Shown piece by piece: positions 22,060-32,722 of a stretch of DNA of 64,000 nt. The stretch lies in contig NC_056737.1 in the NCBI RefSeq assembly GCF_019279795.1, positions 1,198,403,475 to 1,198,467,474 on the forward strand. Direction: 5' to 3'. Below the pieces are notes generated by a model. The model made no database searches. It was given only the letters and a program-made list of their open reading frames with translations, and was not told the DNA's origin. Position 1 is the first letter of the stretch. Every line of letters begins with the position of its first letter. The translations under genes were made by a program, and so were the position numbers. Source of the DNA: Protopterus annectens. Its lineage: Eukaryota > Chordata > Ceratodontiformes > Protopteridae.

Positions 22060-24020
22060 AAAATTGAAGAACCAAGCTGCCAACGTGAGATTTTGAAGGA
22101 TGGGGGGTGCACCAGTCCCTGAGGGTGAGACAGCAGGTCTGGAACTGGGTCCAGAATCCATGGACGGTGAACTAGATGAGGCCATAGGAAGGGGAACCAA
22201 ATTTGTTGAGGCCAATAGGGTGCAATGAGGATCACTTTGCTTCTCAACCTGGCTGCTTTCTTGAGAAAGAATAAAATTAGAGGAAAGGGGGGGCATAGGG
22301 CAGACCGGGGGGCCAATTGAGGAGAAGAGCATCTCTCGGTGACTCCCTCTGAAAGGGGATTAGGGTAAAGTAGCTTCTGCACTTGTTGTTTTGGGGTGAT
22401 GCAAAAAGGTCACAGCAAGGCTGGCCCCATTGATGAAAAATCCTCATCATTATCTTGAGATTGAGAGGCCACTCATGAGGCAGTAGAATGCATCTGCTCA
22501 GTTTGTCCACTATCATGTCTGAACTGTCTGGGATGTGCATTGTTACCAGAAAGCGGTTGGAGGAAATAGCCCATTGCCACACTCTGATGGCTTCTCGACA
22601 CAGGGGATAGGACTTGGTTCCCCCTTGTTCGTTGATGTACTAGACTACAGACATGTTGTCTGGATTGCAATGGTTTCTAGGGGGAGGACAGATTGAAGGC
22701 TTGCAATGCAAATAGCACTGCCCTCAACTCCAGGACATTGATGTGCAGATTGGCCTCTATCAGGGACAAAGTACCTTGGACTGCTCTTCCCAGATAATGC
22801 CCCCTACCCCATCTGGGATACATCCATGGTCACTGTAGCCTTGGGTTGAGGAGGGAGAAATGGATGACCTAATAGGATTTCTTTGGATTCCATCCACCAG
22901 GATAGGTCTTTTTTGCAGCGACTTTTGATTAGCATGAGGTAGTTCATTGGATGGGTTACAATAGACTATTGTGATGCTAGAAGCCATTGTAGTAGCCACA
23001 TGTGGAACCTCACTAATGAGACTAGAGTGCTGGTTACTGCCATGGAACCCAACGCTTGAAGGACTAGCAGTGCTGGAACTTTGTTTTTGCATAGAATAGC
23101 ATGTACGTGGGATATTATCTTCTGTAATCTGTGCTGGAGAAGAGAGGCTACATAAGAAATGGTGTTCAGATGAGATCCTATACATTCTAAATCTTGAGAG
23201 GGGCTAGCTGAGATTTTGTTTGATTGACAGTGATGCCCAAGCTCACAAACAAATGCAGAATGAACTGTGTTGCTTGAAGCAGTAGATGCCTGGTGGAAGC
23301 AGTGATGAACCAGTTGTCTAGATATGGAAACTCCCAGAATCTGTGCAGTCTCAAGTTAGCTGTTACTGCTGCCATACTTTTGGTGAACACTTTGGGGACT
23401 GCGGTGAGACCAAAGAGGAGCACCCTGAAATGAAAGCAACTGGCTCCTAGCCGAAAGTGGATAAACCCTCTGGAGCGTTTGTCCATTTTTATGTGGTAAC
23501 ACATGTCTTGAAGGTCTACAGGGAACATCCAATCATTTTCCTCTAAAAAGGGAAAAAGAGACTAAACTGTGACCATCTGGAATTGGACTGGAACAAATTT
23601 GTTTAGAATGCTGAGATCCAGTATAGGTCTCCAATCCCCTGACTTTTTTGGTGGTAAAAAGAACCTTGAGTAAAATCCAGATCCTATCTGGTCTGGTGGG
23701 ACTTCTTGGATGACTTTTTTTCTAGCAGCTTTTGGATTTCTAAGGTTGCTTGGTCTCTTTGATTGGGTGGAACAGCAGGAAGACTTGTTAGAGAACTGGG
23801 ATAAAGGCTGAAGGGGACAGAATAACCTCTGGTAATAATTTTCTGCACCCAAACATCTGTGGTTATCTGTCACCAGGTTTTGCATGCAGAGAAAATCTCC
23901 CCCTGACCACTTCCAAAGGTAAGCAATCGGGCCTCTTTCAGTAACACTAGTAGGGCTGGCCAGAGAAAAGAGTATCTGGAACCGTGATTCTGCAGGCCAC
24001 CTCTGCCTCAGGGTTGGCAT
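22060..24020 (-). pseudogene. DIRS II reverse transcriptase/RNase H
   Basis: From the right: 23,562-24,020 carries VPPDQIGSGFYSRFFL and GDWRPILDLSILNKF (RT fingers). 23,187-23,528 carries VDLQDMCYHIKMDKRSRGF, LLFGLTAVPKVFTK and the active-site box in the form FPYLDNWF, in which the second Asp of YLDD is Asn. 22,760-23,185 and 22,277-22,670 carry RNase H and its C-terminal region (SDMIVDKLSRCIL, LILIAPYW-like). Three or more frameshifts are present. It would copy DIRS RNA and remove the template, but the active-site change and shifts argue against function. Confidence 0.8.
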
Positions 24021-25477
24021 CTTCCATTACAGCTCCCCTCTCTGCCCTGAGGGGAGCCTCCACCACATGTGTCCTGGAAAGGCCCTTGGGACTTTTTGAA
24101 CTACATCTTCCCACTCCTCTGATTCCTGGAGCAGAAAAACATATGCCCACAGTAGACAGGGTCCTCCCCATCCTTCTCACACCTGGCTAGAGCTTCTTTA
24201 ACTTTGGGGACGAACAAAGAAGATCTACCAAAAGCAGCATTGATGAAGGAAGAATTGAATGGATCTGCAAACTCACACAGGTGCATCCTGGGTGTCGTCT
24301 GATAGCAGCATCTGAACCAGCTGACCTCACCATTCCTTCGGCTGCATGGGAAATGAGCCTTATGGATGAGTTAGAAATAGACTCCAGGCTAGCTAACTGA
24401 GAGGCCACTTTTTCTTGGACTTTATCAGGTACAGCTACTGCTAGGGTGTCTGATAGCTCCTTGATCAGATCCCTCTGGAGCCTAGTGAAGTGTACCAGAA
24501 AATTCAAGGACTTTAAGGTGAAGGTCGATGATGCATAAACCCACTTACCAAATCTGTCCATCACTCTAAACTCTCAGTTAGGGGGATGAACACAGGAACT
24601 TTCCTCAGCCAGTTCCTTTTTGGTGGCAGGCACTACCACCATGGCATCTACTGCTAACCCTTTAGCCCAATGTTGGTGGCCCTCAGGTGCAGAAAGGATT
24701 TTATCCAGTCTCCAGGGAATCTATTCTATGCAGTCAGGAGATTTCCAAGCCCGCTGAGTGATCAGTTTAATGAGATCGTTAGTGGGAGGAGGTCTCCCAG
24801 GAAGTAGATGGGCGAGAACCAAAGGCTTGCAAGTACACAGACATCTAAGAGGTAGGGTCTTTGGGTTTCCAGTTACCCCTCTGTTTAAAAATCTCAAGAA
24901 TGTCTCCAAAGGAGATGTCCTCTGGGGGTGACCGTGGGAACCCTCCCAGTTATCGAAATCAGCCCCCTCAATGATGAACTCTTTAGGGGAGTCCAGGTGT
25001 TTCCTCTTACATGATTTCTCCTGAGGAGGCTCCCCAATGGGAATATCTGAGGAGGTTTCGGAAGAAGGGTTGTCCTCAGCCAGGATATCTTGCAACCTTG
25101 GAGCTCACTGTCCATACGCAAAGGTTGGTGGAAGCTCCCAGTAAGAAGGGGTCAGTGAATGAAACCCTGATACAGCAAGAGCCACCAGACAGCCTGTGAT
25201 GGACAATACTCTCTCCATAGCCTGGAAAGTAGCCTCCCCCCCAGGAGGGATGGGAGCCAGGAACCCAGAAAGATGAACTCACAACCAGGATCACACCCCA
25301 CCCCAACAGACCCATCTCCAAAGCCACAGCCAAAGAATCCCCACCACCAGAGTCCAAAGAGGTAAGGATGACTCCAAATAAAATATAGGAGTTGATTCAA
25401 ACCTCTTGGGCCAGACAGCAGAGCCATGATCTTGGGAATCCATCGGTTCCAAAGGAATCGAAGAAGTCAGAGCCAGC
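23947..25477 (-). pseudogene. DIRS II gag, middle and C-terminal part
   Basis: 24,187-24,564 holds MMDRFGKWVYASSTFTLKSL and VHFTRLQRDLIKELSD, which align with MDRYGKRMFSSATFTMRSL and HFTRLQRDLIKEASE of DIRS IV. 24,721-25,095 holds KSCKRKHLDSPKEF and a SPLETFLRFLNRGV block. 23,947-24,286 holds the C-terminal LCEFADPFNSSFINAAFGRS segment and an Arg/Gly end. Frames differ between pieces. A CR1 fragment at 25,478-26,178 separates this from the N-terminal part. Confidence 0.75.
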
Positions 25478-26178
25478 AACCTCTCTTTCAACCACCACAT
25501 TGCCACTGTGGTCAGAAAGTCCTTCTATGCGGCACATTTCATTACCAAGGGTTTTGCATCCAGGAAGAAAGAGGTCATCATTTCTCTCTACTCTTCCCTC
25601 ATTAGGCCAGTCATTGAGTACAATGCCCCATTTGGCATGTACCTCACTAGACACCTGCAACAGCTGGAAAGGCCACAAACGTACCTCACAAAGAGGATAC
25701 TAGGCCTTAAACACTCGTCCTACATGGACAGACTCAAACAACTCCAGCTATTCTCTGTCTCATATAATCTACTAAGAGGCAATCTCTACTTGACTTACAA
25801 AGCCATGTCCGATCCCAGCTCTGTTAGAAATGCTACATCTAAAGAAATCTCAATCCCTCCACACCACACACTCCAGAGACCTCAACCTTATTACCACAAT
25901 CAACAGAACATGCTGGAGGGACATGTTCATAAACCAGAGACTGTCCGTGCTCTAGAATTGACTTCCCATACATGTTAAGCAGAGCACCTCACTGGTCCTT
26001 TTCAAGAGAAATCTTGATGAGTGGATGGGAAGTAGAAAGTTCACCCCGGGGATCACTCCAGTGGCTCTACTTGATAGAGGCACTGGGAACTGACATCGGG
26101 CAGCACAATGTCAGGGCACTTCTATGGCTTGTAAAGGCTCCAGGGCAATTAGCCGAGTACACATCTATGAACCTATGA
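25478..26178 (+). mobile_element. CR1 3' fragment inside DIRS II gag
   Basis: Begins in the LTFDNHIATTVRKSFY-like block, is open from 25,508 to 25,850 (KSFYAAHFITKGFASRKKEV, GMYLTRHLQQLERPQ), loses frame near 25,830 and ends with the CR1 tail at about 26,100-26,178 (TCTATGAACCTATGAAGG). Opposite in strand to the host DIRS. A clean 5'-truncated insertion of about 700 bp. Confidence 0.85.
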
Positions 26179-27070
26179 AGGCAAGGGGGCTGTTGGTGCC
26201 GGAACAATAGGAACTTGAGTGGTTGGAGTGGGGAGTTCTAAAGCCTCTGAGGAGGTCAGAGAAGGGAGAACTGGAGGAGTCCTGAGAGAAAACATCCCTG
26301 CTGAAGGAGGGAGAGGGGGGTTGAGAAATAGTAGAAAGACCTTAGCCATGAGGAGCTGGTCCACCAATCTCACCAGACCAACTTCAATGAGACTCCTGGA
26401 GAAGTGAACAGACAATCCACATAGAGATTCTGGCCTTTCTATAAAGCGACTGAAAAGCTGACCAAAGAAGGGGTCAATGGAAGGAGAATACTTTTTCCTA
26501 GGGATATAAAGAGGATCAATTTTTGGCATTGAAAAGGGGTGTGGGTATGATCTGTTGCAGTGCAGAAGGAGATGTCTGCACTGACATGCAAACTAAAGAT
26601 GCCAGTGTCAATGCCGGTGCTGATGCTGGTGCCAGTGCTGAGGGCACTGAGGTGACTGGTGCCGAAGAATGAGTCCATTCAGAGAGCTTCGGAATCATAG
26701 CTCTCAGTTCTCAGGAGGAACAAACAGAAGGGGACTTTTGTTTTCTTGATATCAGTGCTGATGGAGATGGCACCAAAGGATTAGTTTTGGAGCCAGAAGC
26801 CTTTGGAGATGTATTGGCCTTAAATAAAGCTTCTTCAAAGGGGGTCTTAAGAAGCCCTTTAAGAATAAGCTTGTTATAACATTCTACCAAGGCCCTAGTA
26901 CTGAAGGCCTAATAGATGGAGCACTCTATGTCTAAATGTGGAGCACCTAAACAATAAACACAAGCCATATGCCCATCAAAGTTAGGCATTTTTCAGCCAC
27001 AGTCCTGGCACTGCTTAAATCCAGTTGTACCTTTGAACTTATCTATCATATTCACAAGTGGCAGAAAAAT
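26179..27070 (-). pseudogene. DIRS II gag, N-terminal part
   Basis: At about 26,930-26,990 the minus strand encodes GHMACVYCLGAPHLDIECS, the same Cys-x2-Cys/His-type motif as in DIRS III and IV gag, followed by NKLILKGLLK. Then comes a Ser/Pro-rich linker with short Ala-Pro repeats (26,516-26,698) and the frame 26,173-26,529. This is the RNA-binding-like N-terminus of gag. Stops break it, and a CR1 insertion separates it from the rest. Confidence 0.65.
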
Positions 27071-27180
27071 AAACAGTCACGCTACAGACACACACAAAAG
27101 GATAGACAGGAAAAGGAGAAGGTTGTACCAACAATGGTAGAAAGAACTACTAACAGTAGCGAGAAAAGGAGAGAGGAAAA

Positions 27181-27522
27181 CTACCAGCAATGGTAGGGAA
27201 AGGCATACCAATGAGTACAGAAAGTGCAACTACCAGCAATGGTAAGGAAAGGCATACCAATGAGTACAGAAAGTGCAACTACCAGCAATGGTAGGGAAAG
27301 GCATAGCAATGAGTACAGAAACTACAACTACCAGCAATGGTAGGGAAAGGCATAGCAATGAGTACAGAAACTACAACTACCAGCAATGGTAGGGAAAGGC
27401 ATAGCAATGAGTACAGAAACTACAACTACCAGCAATGGTAGGGAAAGGCATACCAATGAGTACAGAAAGTGCAACTACCAGCAATGGTAGAGAAAGAATA
27501 CCAATGAGTATAGAAATGCTCT
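27181..27522. repeat. 49-bp minisatellite, seven units
   Basis: Units begin at 27,181, 27,230, 27,279, 27,328, 27,377, 27,426 and 27,475, an exact 49-bp period. Each starts CTACCAGCAATGGTAG, a 5-bp inverted repeat with a 6-nt loop. Two variants occur (aaagtgcaa against aaactacaa). It lies between gag and the right inverted repeat, that is, in the DIRS II leader. Confidence 0.95.
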
Positions 27523-27664
27523 CACAAGTGAAAAAAGTGGGTAGAGAAAAGAAAAATATTAAAGTTTTATAGCAAAGAAAGGAAGAAAGACTAATAAATT
27601 TTAAATATTACTTAGCTGCGAGAGGAGAGGAGAGCCAGCTGACATGTCTTGCTATAACAGTGGC

Positions 27665-27819
27665 AAACAAGATCTGAGGTGAATTGGAGAGGGGCATTGT
27701 GAATAGAGTATTAGCTTGAGAGATTTTTGGCTGGTGTGAGTTGTATAATGGCAGGACCAGTTCTGAGGATCGGAACAGACTACCCAAGAGTCAAGAATAG
27801 ATGAAGTTTAACAACATCA
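27665..27819. repeat. DIRS II right inverted terminal repeat
   Basis: Starts at the conserved aagatctgaggtgaatt, also found as agatctgag in DIRS IV and agatctgg in DIRS III, and runs to the outer end acaacatcag. Its reverse complement recurs in the internal complementary region at 20,740-20,785 and, in part, at 20,529-20,560. Confidence 0.75.
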
Positions 27820-30210
27820 GATTGATTGTTTCTGTAGAAGATGCCCTGTTTTTGATGGATTTTCTTTAATACTGATTTGGATGTGGAGGTCAAAATTAAG
27901 ATTGTCATCTATTATGACTCCTAATAGTTTGGTATGGTGGACTAACTCAATTTCGGTGCCATTTGCTGAAAAGATTTTGAAAGATGCTTTGTTAGGGGTG
28001 TCAGTTTTGAAGGTAGAGGAAGAGTTTATTTTTTTTGGGGGGGGGGCTGAGTAGGAGTTGTGCTCCTGTAAACCAGGTTTCAATGGAGATGACAGCTTGT
28101 TGAGTGATTTCTTGGCGGTGAGTTCAGCTGTTTGAAGAGCAGATAATGGTAGAGTCATCTGCAAATTGAATCAAGGTGCCTTCACAAGAAGATGATTGTA
28201 GATTATTGATAAAAATACTGAATAATAGAAGGCCAAAGATAGATCCCTGTGGGACTCCTGTGGAAGTGGAAAGGTATGCAGAGATGGATCAAGCTATTAA
28301 TAGCAAGCTATTGCTTGTTGCCTGTTGGTAAGGTAGCCAGAGAACCATTGAATATATGGAGATGCTAGACCCAGGTTGGAAAGTTAATTGAGGAGTTTAC
28401 TGTGAGAGACAATGTCAAAGGCTTTTGACAGAGCTAGAAATACTGCAAATACATGTTTATTAGAGTTGTGAGCTTTATTGACAGTGTGTGCAAATGATAA
28501 TAATGCAGTAGAGCTGCTCTGGTCTGGCTGAAATCCATGCTGTGTATTGGTATTAGCTTATTTTGTAATAGTAGAGAAATTGTTGAAGGATACATCTTTC
28601 AAGGGTTTTAGAGAAGGGAGACAGGATAGCTATGGGATGGATGTTCGTAATGTCAGTGGAATTATCTCCTTTATGTAAGGGGGTAATATGTGCCATTTTC
28701 CACAAGTTAGGGAAGCAGGATTCTGTTATTGATCTATTAATAAGAATGCTGATTGGGTATGCTATTGCATTTAGAGCTAGATTTAGGTGTTCTGGGGGAA
28801 GGTTGTCGGCTGAAGAGAAACAAGGTTTTAGTTTAAGTAAAAGCTTTTTTATGATAGTTATAGAAACTGGTTGAAAGGTAAAGTGGGTAGAGCTGTCTGC
28901 ATGTGTATTGGAGAGGTTGAAGGTTGCAGATAGATGAGTTTTGTGAAGGTAATGTGCTAGGGTCGAAGGTAGGGGACAATGTCTGTGTGGAAGGGGGTGT
29001 GTTGGGTGAGTTTGAGGTTAAGTTGGTTATGCATTCGATGAAGTATGTAATGACATAGGTAGCTGTTTGAAGGGGGGAATGTCTGCATATGGGCTGGGAT
29101 CCTTTTTTGTAACTGGGTTGATGAGAGAGGATATGGAGGACCAGAAAGTTTTAGAGTTGTTTTTATGGCTATCTTGTAGCTGAGTATAATAAGACTTTTA
29201 TCTGTATTAACTTGTTTCTTGACTTGGTTCAGTAGCTGTCTGAATGGCTGCCGATTTTTTTTTCATTTTTATTCTTTTGCCAGTTAATCCATGCCTTGTC
29301 TCTGTCTTTCATTCGGAGTTTGCATTGGTTGGTGAGCCATAGGGTATGGCTGTTTTTAATTCTTTTTGTACGCTGAGGGGCTAAGGTATTAAGAATATTT
29401 AGAAATACTGTATTGAAGTATTCAACTGCATCATTTAAGGGGATTATTTTTAGGATGTACCAGTTAACTGCCTTCATAGAGTCAATGAAAGATCCCTTGG
29501 AGAATGTGGAGAGAGTATGGGTAGTTTTGAGCTTATGTTCCTTTGTTAGTTCTGTAATACTCCTGTGGGTATAATCTGGCAGGTGATCACTTAGTGTAGC
29601 AGGGTGCATACCTTAGGAGGTAAAATTAAATTGTCTGGTAACCAGAATCCAATCCAGGATATATTGTTGGGAGTTATTTTTGTCATATCATGTTGGTGTA
29701 TTAATAAGTTGTGTGAATCCAAAGAGGTTCGTGCTGTCGATTGCTGAATTAGCAGATAAAGAGTACCAGTCAATGTTTACATCACCCAGGAGGATAATTT
29801 AATTTATGATTTTATCTGCTATCCAGGATACTACGTTTTCAAGTACTGGAATGTTCTGTCCTGGTGGGATATATAGCCCAGTAATGCATATGCTCTTGGT
29901 TCTACTAAGTTTTACGAATGAGATTAGAATTTCTGCTTTTCCAAAAGTTAGCATTGTGTCTGTATGGGGAGTTACTGTGTGAATATTTGGAAATATTACA
30001 GCTATTCCACCTGTGTTCTTATAGTTCCTATTGAACCTAATAATATTATAACCAGGGTAGTATTTCAGCATCTTTTATTTCAAGCATTAGCCATGTCTCA
30101 GTTGTGGTTAGGATGTCTGGGTTGTGTTGTGTGATCCAGATGAGAAAATCATGTACATCATGTCTGAGTCTGATGTCTGTTCATGGCTGCACAAGGCTTG
30201 AGTGAGATGT
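27820..30210 (-). pseudogene. L2-like LINE, endonuclease and RT half
   Basis: Minus-strand LINE. 29,591-30,180 encodes the endonuclease: PDILTTTETWL, PGYNIIRFNRNYKNTGGIAV and, lower down, a WIGFWL-like block. 29,229-29,609 encodes the linker (SDHLPDYTH, LWLTNQCKLRMKDRDKAW). Near 28,210-28,140 lies RT: VPQGSIFGLLLFSIFINNL and FADDSTI. 27,817-28,164 has the typical KLLGVIIDDNLNF block. Stops and shifts are frequent. The FADD catalytic box and the KLLGVIID segment place it with L2-like rather than the local CR1 elements. It ends abruptly at DIRS II, and the 3' terminus is at 19,205. Confidence 0.75.
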
Positions 30211-30844
30211 GCTACTGATTTGCAGCATGGCATGATACATGGATGTTTCTCAGTTAGAGAACTATCTTTAGAGCTTTAAGCCTTAAATGTCATGTTGATG
30301 TTTTTTATGACACAGAATGAACCCCAATTTCTTCTTTTACATTTGTCTGTTTTATTGATTGCTTGTTTGTTTGTTTGTTTTTTTGCTTGATTGATTGCTT
30401 TGTTTGCTTGTTTATTTGTCCTACTAAAATCCATGATTTATACCACACTTCTTCATGAGGGTCATGTGAAGTGTGGATGAAGGTTTTGTATTAAATATAA
30501 GTATTAAGTATCCTTGCAATATGATAACTCGCTTTACATCATTCTGGTCATACATGCCTGCAGCAAAATTCCCTAAAAGGGAATGTGTATAATCCATACT
30601 TTGCAAACTACTCTGTACCTAAATTACATCTGGAATGTCCATGATGTACTATCCATGTAGCAGACAGCACTAAATATGCCCTTCAGTACAGTTCAAATCC
30701 AATTGATATATCTAATTTCACTATAATATGGTGTTGATCTCTAAAGGTGAAAATGGCACTGTTGACATTGAATATAAAATGTTCTGCCTTGCAGGTATGT
30801 TTAGTAAGGCACACACATTGTTAGCACAGACAGTATGTATCTAA
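30211..30844. other. No recognised feature
   Basis: AT-rich with a TTTG/TTGA-rich stretch at 30,355-30,420. No family match seen. It may include decayed upstream sequence of the PLE that becomes recognisable at 30,845. Confidence 0.35.
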
Positions 30845-31059
30845 CATTATACAGTATTTTACTCTATTCCATTAGCCTATGACAGTCTTGGATGTGCTTA
30901 GACTTACTGATAAGCTGCATGCAAGCAACTGTTAATAATAATTTACTTTGTCTTTTACTTGAATTAGTTTCAGAGAATAATGGGATTTTTTTGAACAATT
31001 AACTGTTTTTAAGACTAAAGGAGTTGCAATGGGCACTTCTTGTGCAAAAAACTATGTAA
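30845..31059 (+). pseudogene. Penelope-like element RT, left part
   Basis: Decayed PLE reverse transcriptase. At about 30,855-30,900 there is a YSIPLAYDSLG-like block, matching the PLE LYTSIP motif. At about 31,005-31,058 the translation reads LKTKGVAMGTSCA-like and then NY, the hallmark GVAMGTSCAPNYAN region. It stops at about 31,059, and the following residues of the same domain occur at 43,095. PLEs join an RT of telomerase-like affinity to a GIY-YIG nuclease. Confidence 0.65.
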
Positions 31060-31740
31060 CATGATGTTATTACAGTGGAAGAAGCAGTATCCCCAGTATT
31101 CAATAAACTCTGTGCAGGTTTCACACAGAGCCTACACAGTGTTTATCCATACATGATGTTGCTCATCGTGCGGCATCACGCCATGCATAATAATGAACCA
31201 CAGCACATAATCAAGGTTTCATGGCTCGCACCAGTTGGGCAGCCAAGTGCTCCAGATTGTGTGGAACACTTCGCATTTCTGTTCGATTAAGCCCACTGTA
31301 CCGCTGTTCCGAATTTTACAGCCATTGCTCCGCTTAAGTGCTTTCATCCTTATAATTTATACAACTACAGGTAAAACAAGTTTACTGGTTAGACGCTTTT
31401 GTCTGTGTAATTATACAGACGAAAGTGCTTAACCAGTAAACTTGTTTTGGTACTTCATCCAGCAGAACTGTGGCGTGTATAATAGAGAGATGTGTAGTTG
31501 ATTGACTCGCTTATTTGCAGCTCTAAATTGAAGGAAAAAAAAAGCCCTCTTGGAGGGGGATGAAGGTTTTTGAATTCAGAATGATAAAAAAGAGGTTCTG
31601 CTTTCTAAATAATTTCAGCAAACCAATTGCTACAAATATTACTGCTTGCTGCATTCTAAGTACTGGTCATGGAGCACTGAAGGAGTAAAAGTGCTTCAGC
31701 CATGATTAAACTGTAATACCGGTGTTTAGTTTATATAATG
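31060..31740. other. Unassigned stretch with a long hairpin
   Basis: No gene recognised. It contains a hairpin with 34-nt arms, 31,373-31,406 and 31,415-31,448, and an 8-nt loop (30 of 34 positions match). The arms start aaaacaagtttactggtt. The right edge (31,726-31,740, ttagtttatataatg) is the target duplication of the PLE at 31,741. Confidence 0.6.
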
Positions 31741-31793
31741 TAAAAACTACTAAACCACCAAAACTGCTGAAAGCTCTCCACTTCGATAACCAG

Positions 31794-32220
31794 GAACACA
31801 GAAAAGAGTGCAATTTCCCAAAAAGGAGGTCTCCGTAAAATACTTTAATATCCACCGCAAAGCAGTAAGAGCAATAAAATAAAATAAACTATTGTGAACA
31901 ATGTACTAGACTGTCATTAACGCACTTTCAAATATATACGCGCTTTCGTCCTATCCACTGGACTTCATCAGATGATGTTCTTTCATTCAATAAATCACTT
32001 ATATACATCCTTCCATTAACATAATCCAATCACCAAATGTCAACTAAATTCAAAAAGCACAAATCAGCATTCATCTTTTGGGCTCATTAATATTAAATTT
32101 GCTATTGCTTCCTTCTATAAATAAAAACATTAAAAATTCTATATAAATTCTTAAAATAAATAAATACTCATTCAATTCACATTTTTTATATATTATTAAC
32201 AACTTCTGATTTATATATAT
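31794..32220. repeat. Left inverted arm of the PLE
   Basis: Matches the reverse complement of 32,721-33,137 at well over 90% by eye, from gaacacagaaaagagtgc outward to aacttctgat inward. Differences are mainly single substitutions and one or two small gaps. Confidence 0.85.
31914..31978 (-). ncRNA. Hammerhead ribozyme motif (left arm)
   Basis: Minus strand: TCAT, CTGATGA, one extra A, GTCC, an 8-nt loop, GGAC, GAAA, GCGCG, a loop, GTGCGT, TA, ATGA. All core positions (CUGANGA, GAAA, NUH cleavage triplet UUA) are present. Stems I, II and III are 4, 4 and 4-5 bp, with one G-U at the base of stem III. Inverted counterpart of the motif at 32,956-33,017. Confidence 0.75.
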
Positions 32221-32374
32221 AAATTAATATGTTTCTATCTAAAATTTAATACAATTATTCATATAAAGGGGCTTAAATTAAATCTCTCGTAAAAAGCTTC
32301 ACATTAAAAAAAAATTACATATTTAGCAATACAAGTCCACCACCTACTGGTTAAATCAAATATTGCACTTAAGT

Positions 32375-32645
32375 TTATATTTTAGCTGCCTTTAATTTCA
32401 ATAGAGGTAATAACGATATATATTCATTTAGACCTGGGAACTTTTTTGCTTGTAGTGTCACTTGCCACCACAATTCTTTATATCCTATGGTGTCCTCCCT
32501 ATTACTGTTTTTTATATGTTCTACTACAAAAAAAATAGAATTTACTTTCATTACATACCTTGGAATGTTTATACAGAGCATTAGTTTCTTTCTCCTTTAT
32601 TATATCATAGGTATGTTCGTAAATTCTTTGCCTATATAAAAGGAC
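32375..32645 (-). pseudogene. PLE GIY-YIG endonuclease fragment
   Basis: The open part (32,375-32,581) ends with YKELWWQVTLQAKKFPGLN then EYISLLPLL, equivalent to the conserved end of PLE GIY-YIG nucleases (an aromatic/Trp segment, then P-x-GLN). Just upstream, in another frame, is GPFYIGKEFTN, resembling the YIGKT-type start of the domain, then KETNALYKHS. The nuclease would nick target DNA for priming. A frameshift near 32,560 breaks it, and the RT half is absent. Confidence 0.6.
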
Positions 32646-32651
32646 CCACAT

Positions 32652-32652
32652 T

Positions 32653-32720
<68 letters not shown>
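32652..32720. repeat. (TA)n tract
   Basis: About 65 bp of TA with a single interruption, between the GIY-YIG part and the right arm. The left arm's inner side has only a short tatatata run, so the tract probably expanded after insertion. Confidence 0.9.

Positions 32721-32722
<2 letters not shown>

Larger units (their letters stand above)
20529..27819 (-). mobile_element. DIRS-like retrotransposon II, left end truncated
   Basis: Minus-strand DIRS element with gag, RT/RNase H and tyrosine recombinase remnants, a right inverted repeat (27,665-27,819) and an internal complementary region (20,640-20,785). Only the inner part of the left repeat remains (aattcacctcaga at 20,529); the outer ~130 bp are gone. 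It carries a SINE (21,862-22,058), a CR1 3' fragment (25,478-26,178) and a 49-bp minisatellite. It lies inside an L2-like LINE. A single deletion at the left junction would explain both the lost repeat and the missing L2 segment. Confidence 0.85.

Noticed and set aside
27181..27522. Regular 49-bp repeats resembling a CRISPR array
   Set aside because: No distinct spacers: the whole 49-bp unit is repeated head to tail, and the setting is a vertebrate retrotransposon leader.
31373..31448. Another hammerhead ribozyme in the hairpin
   Set aside because: GAAA occurs after an acagac stem, but no CUGANGA core is present.
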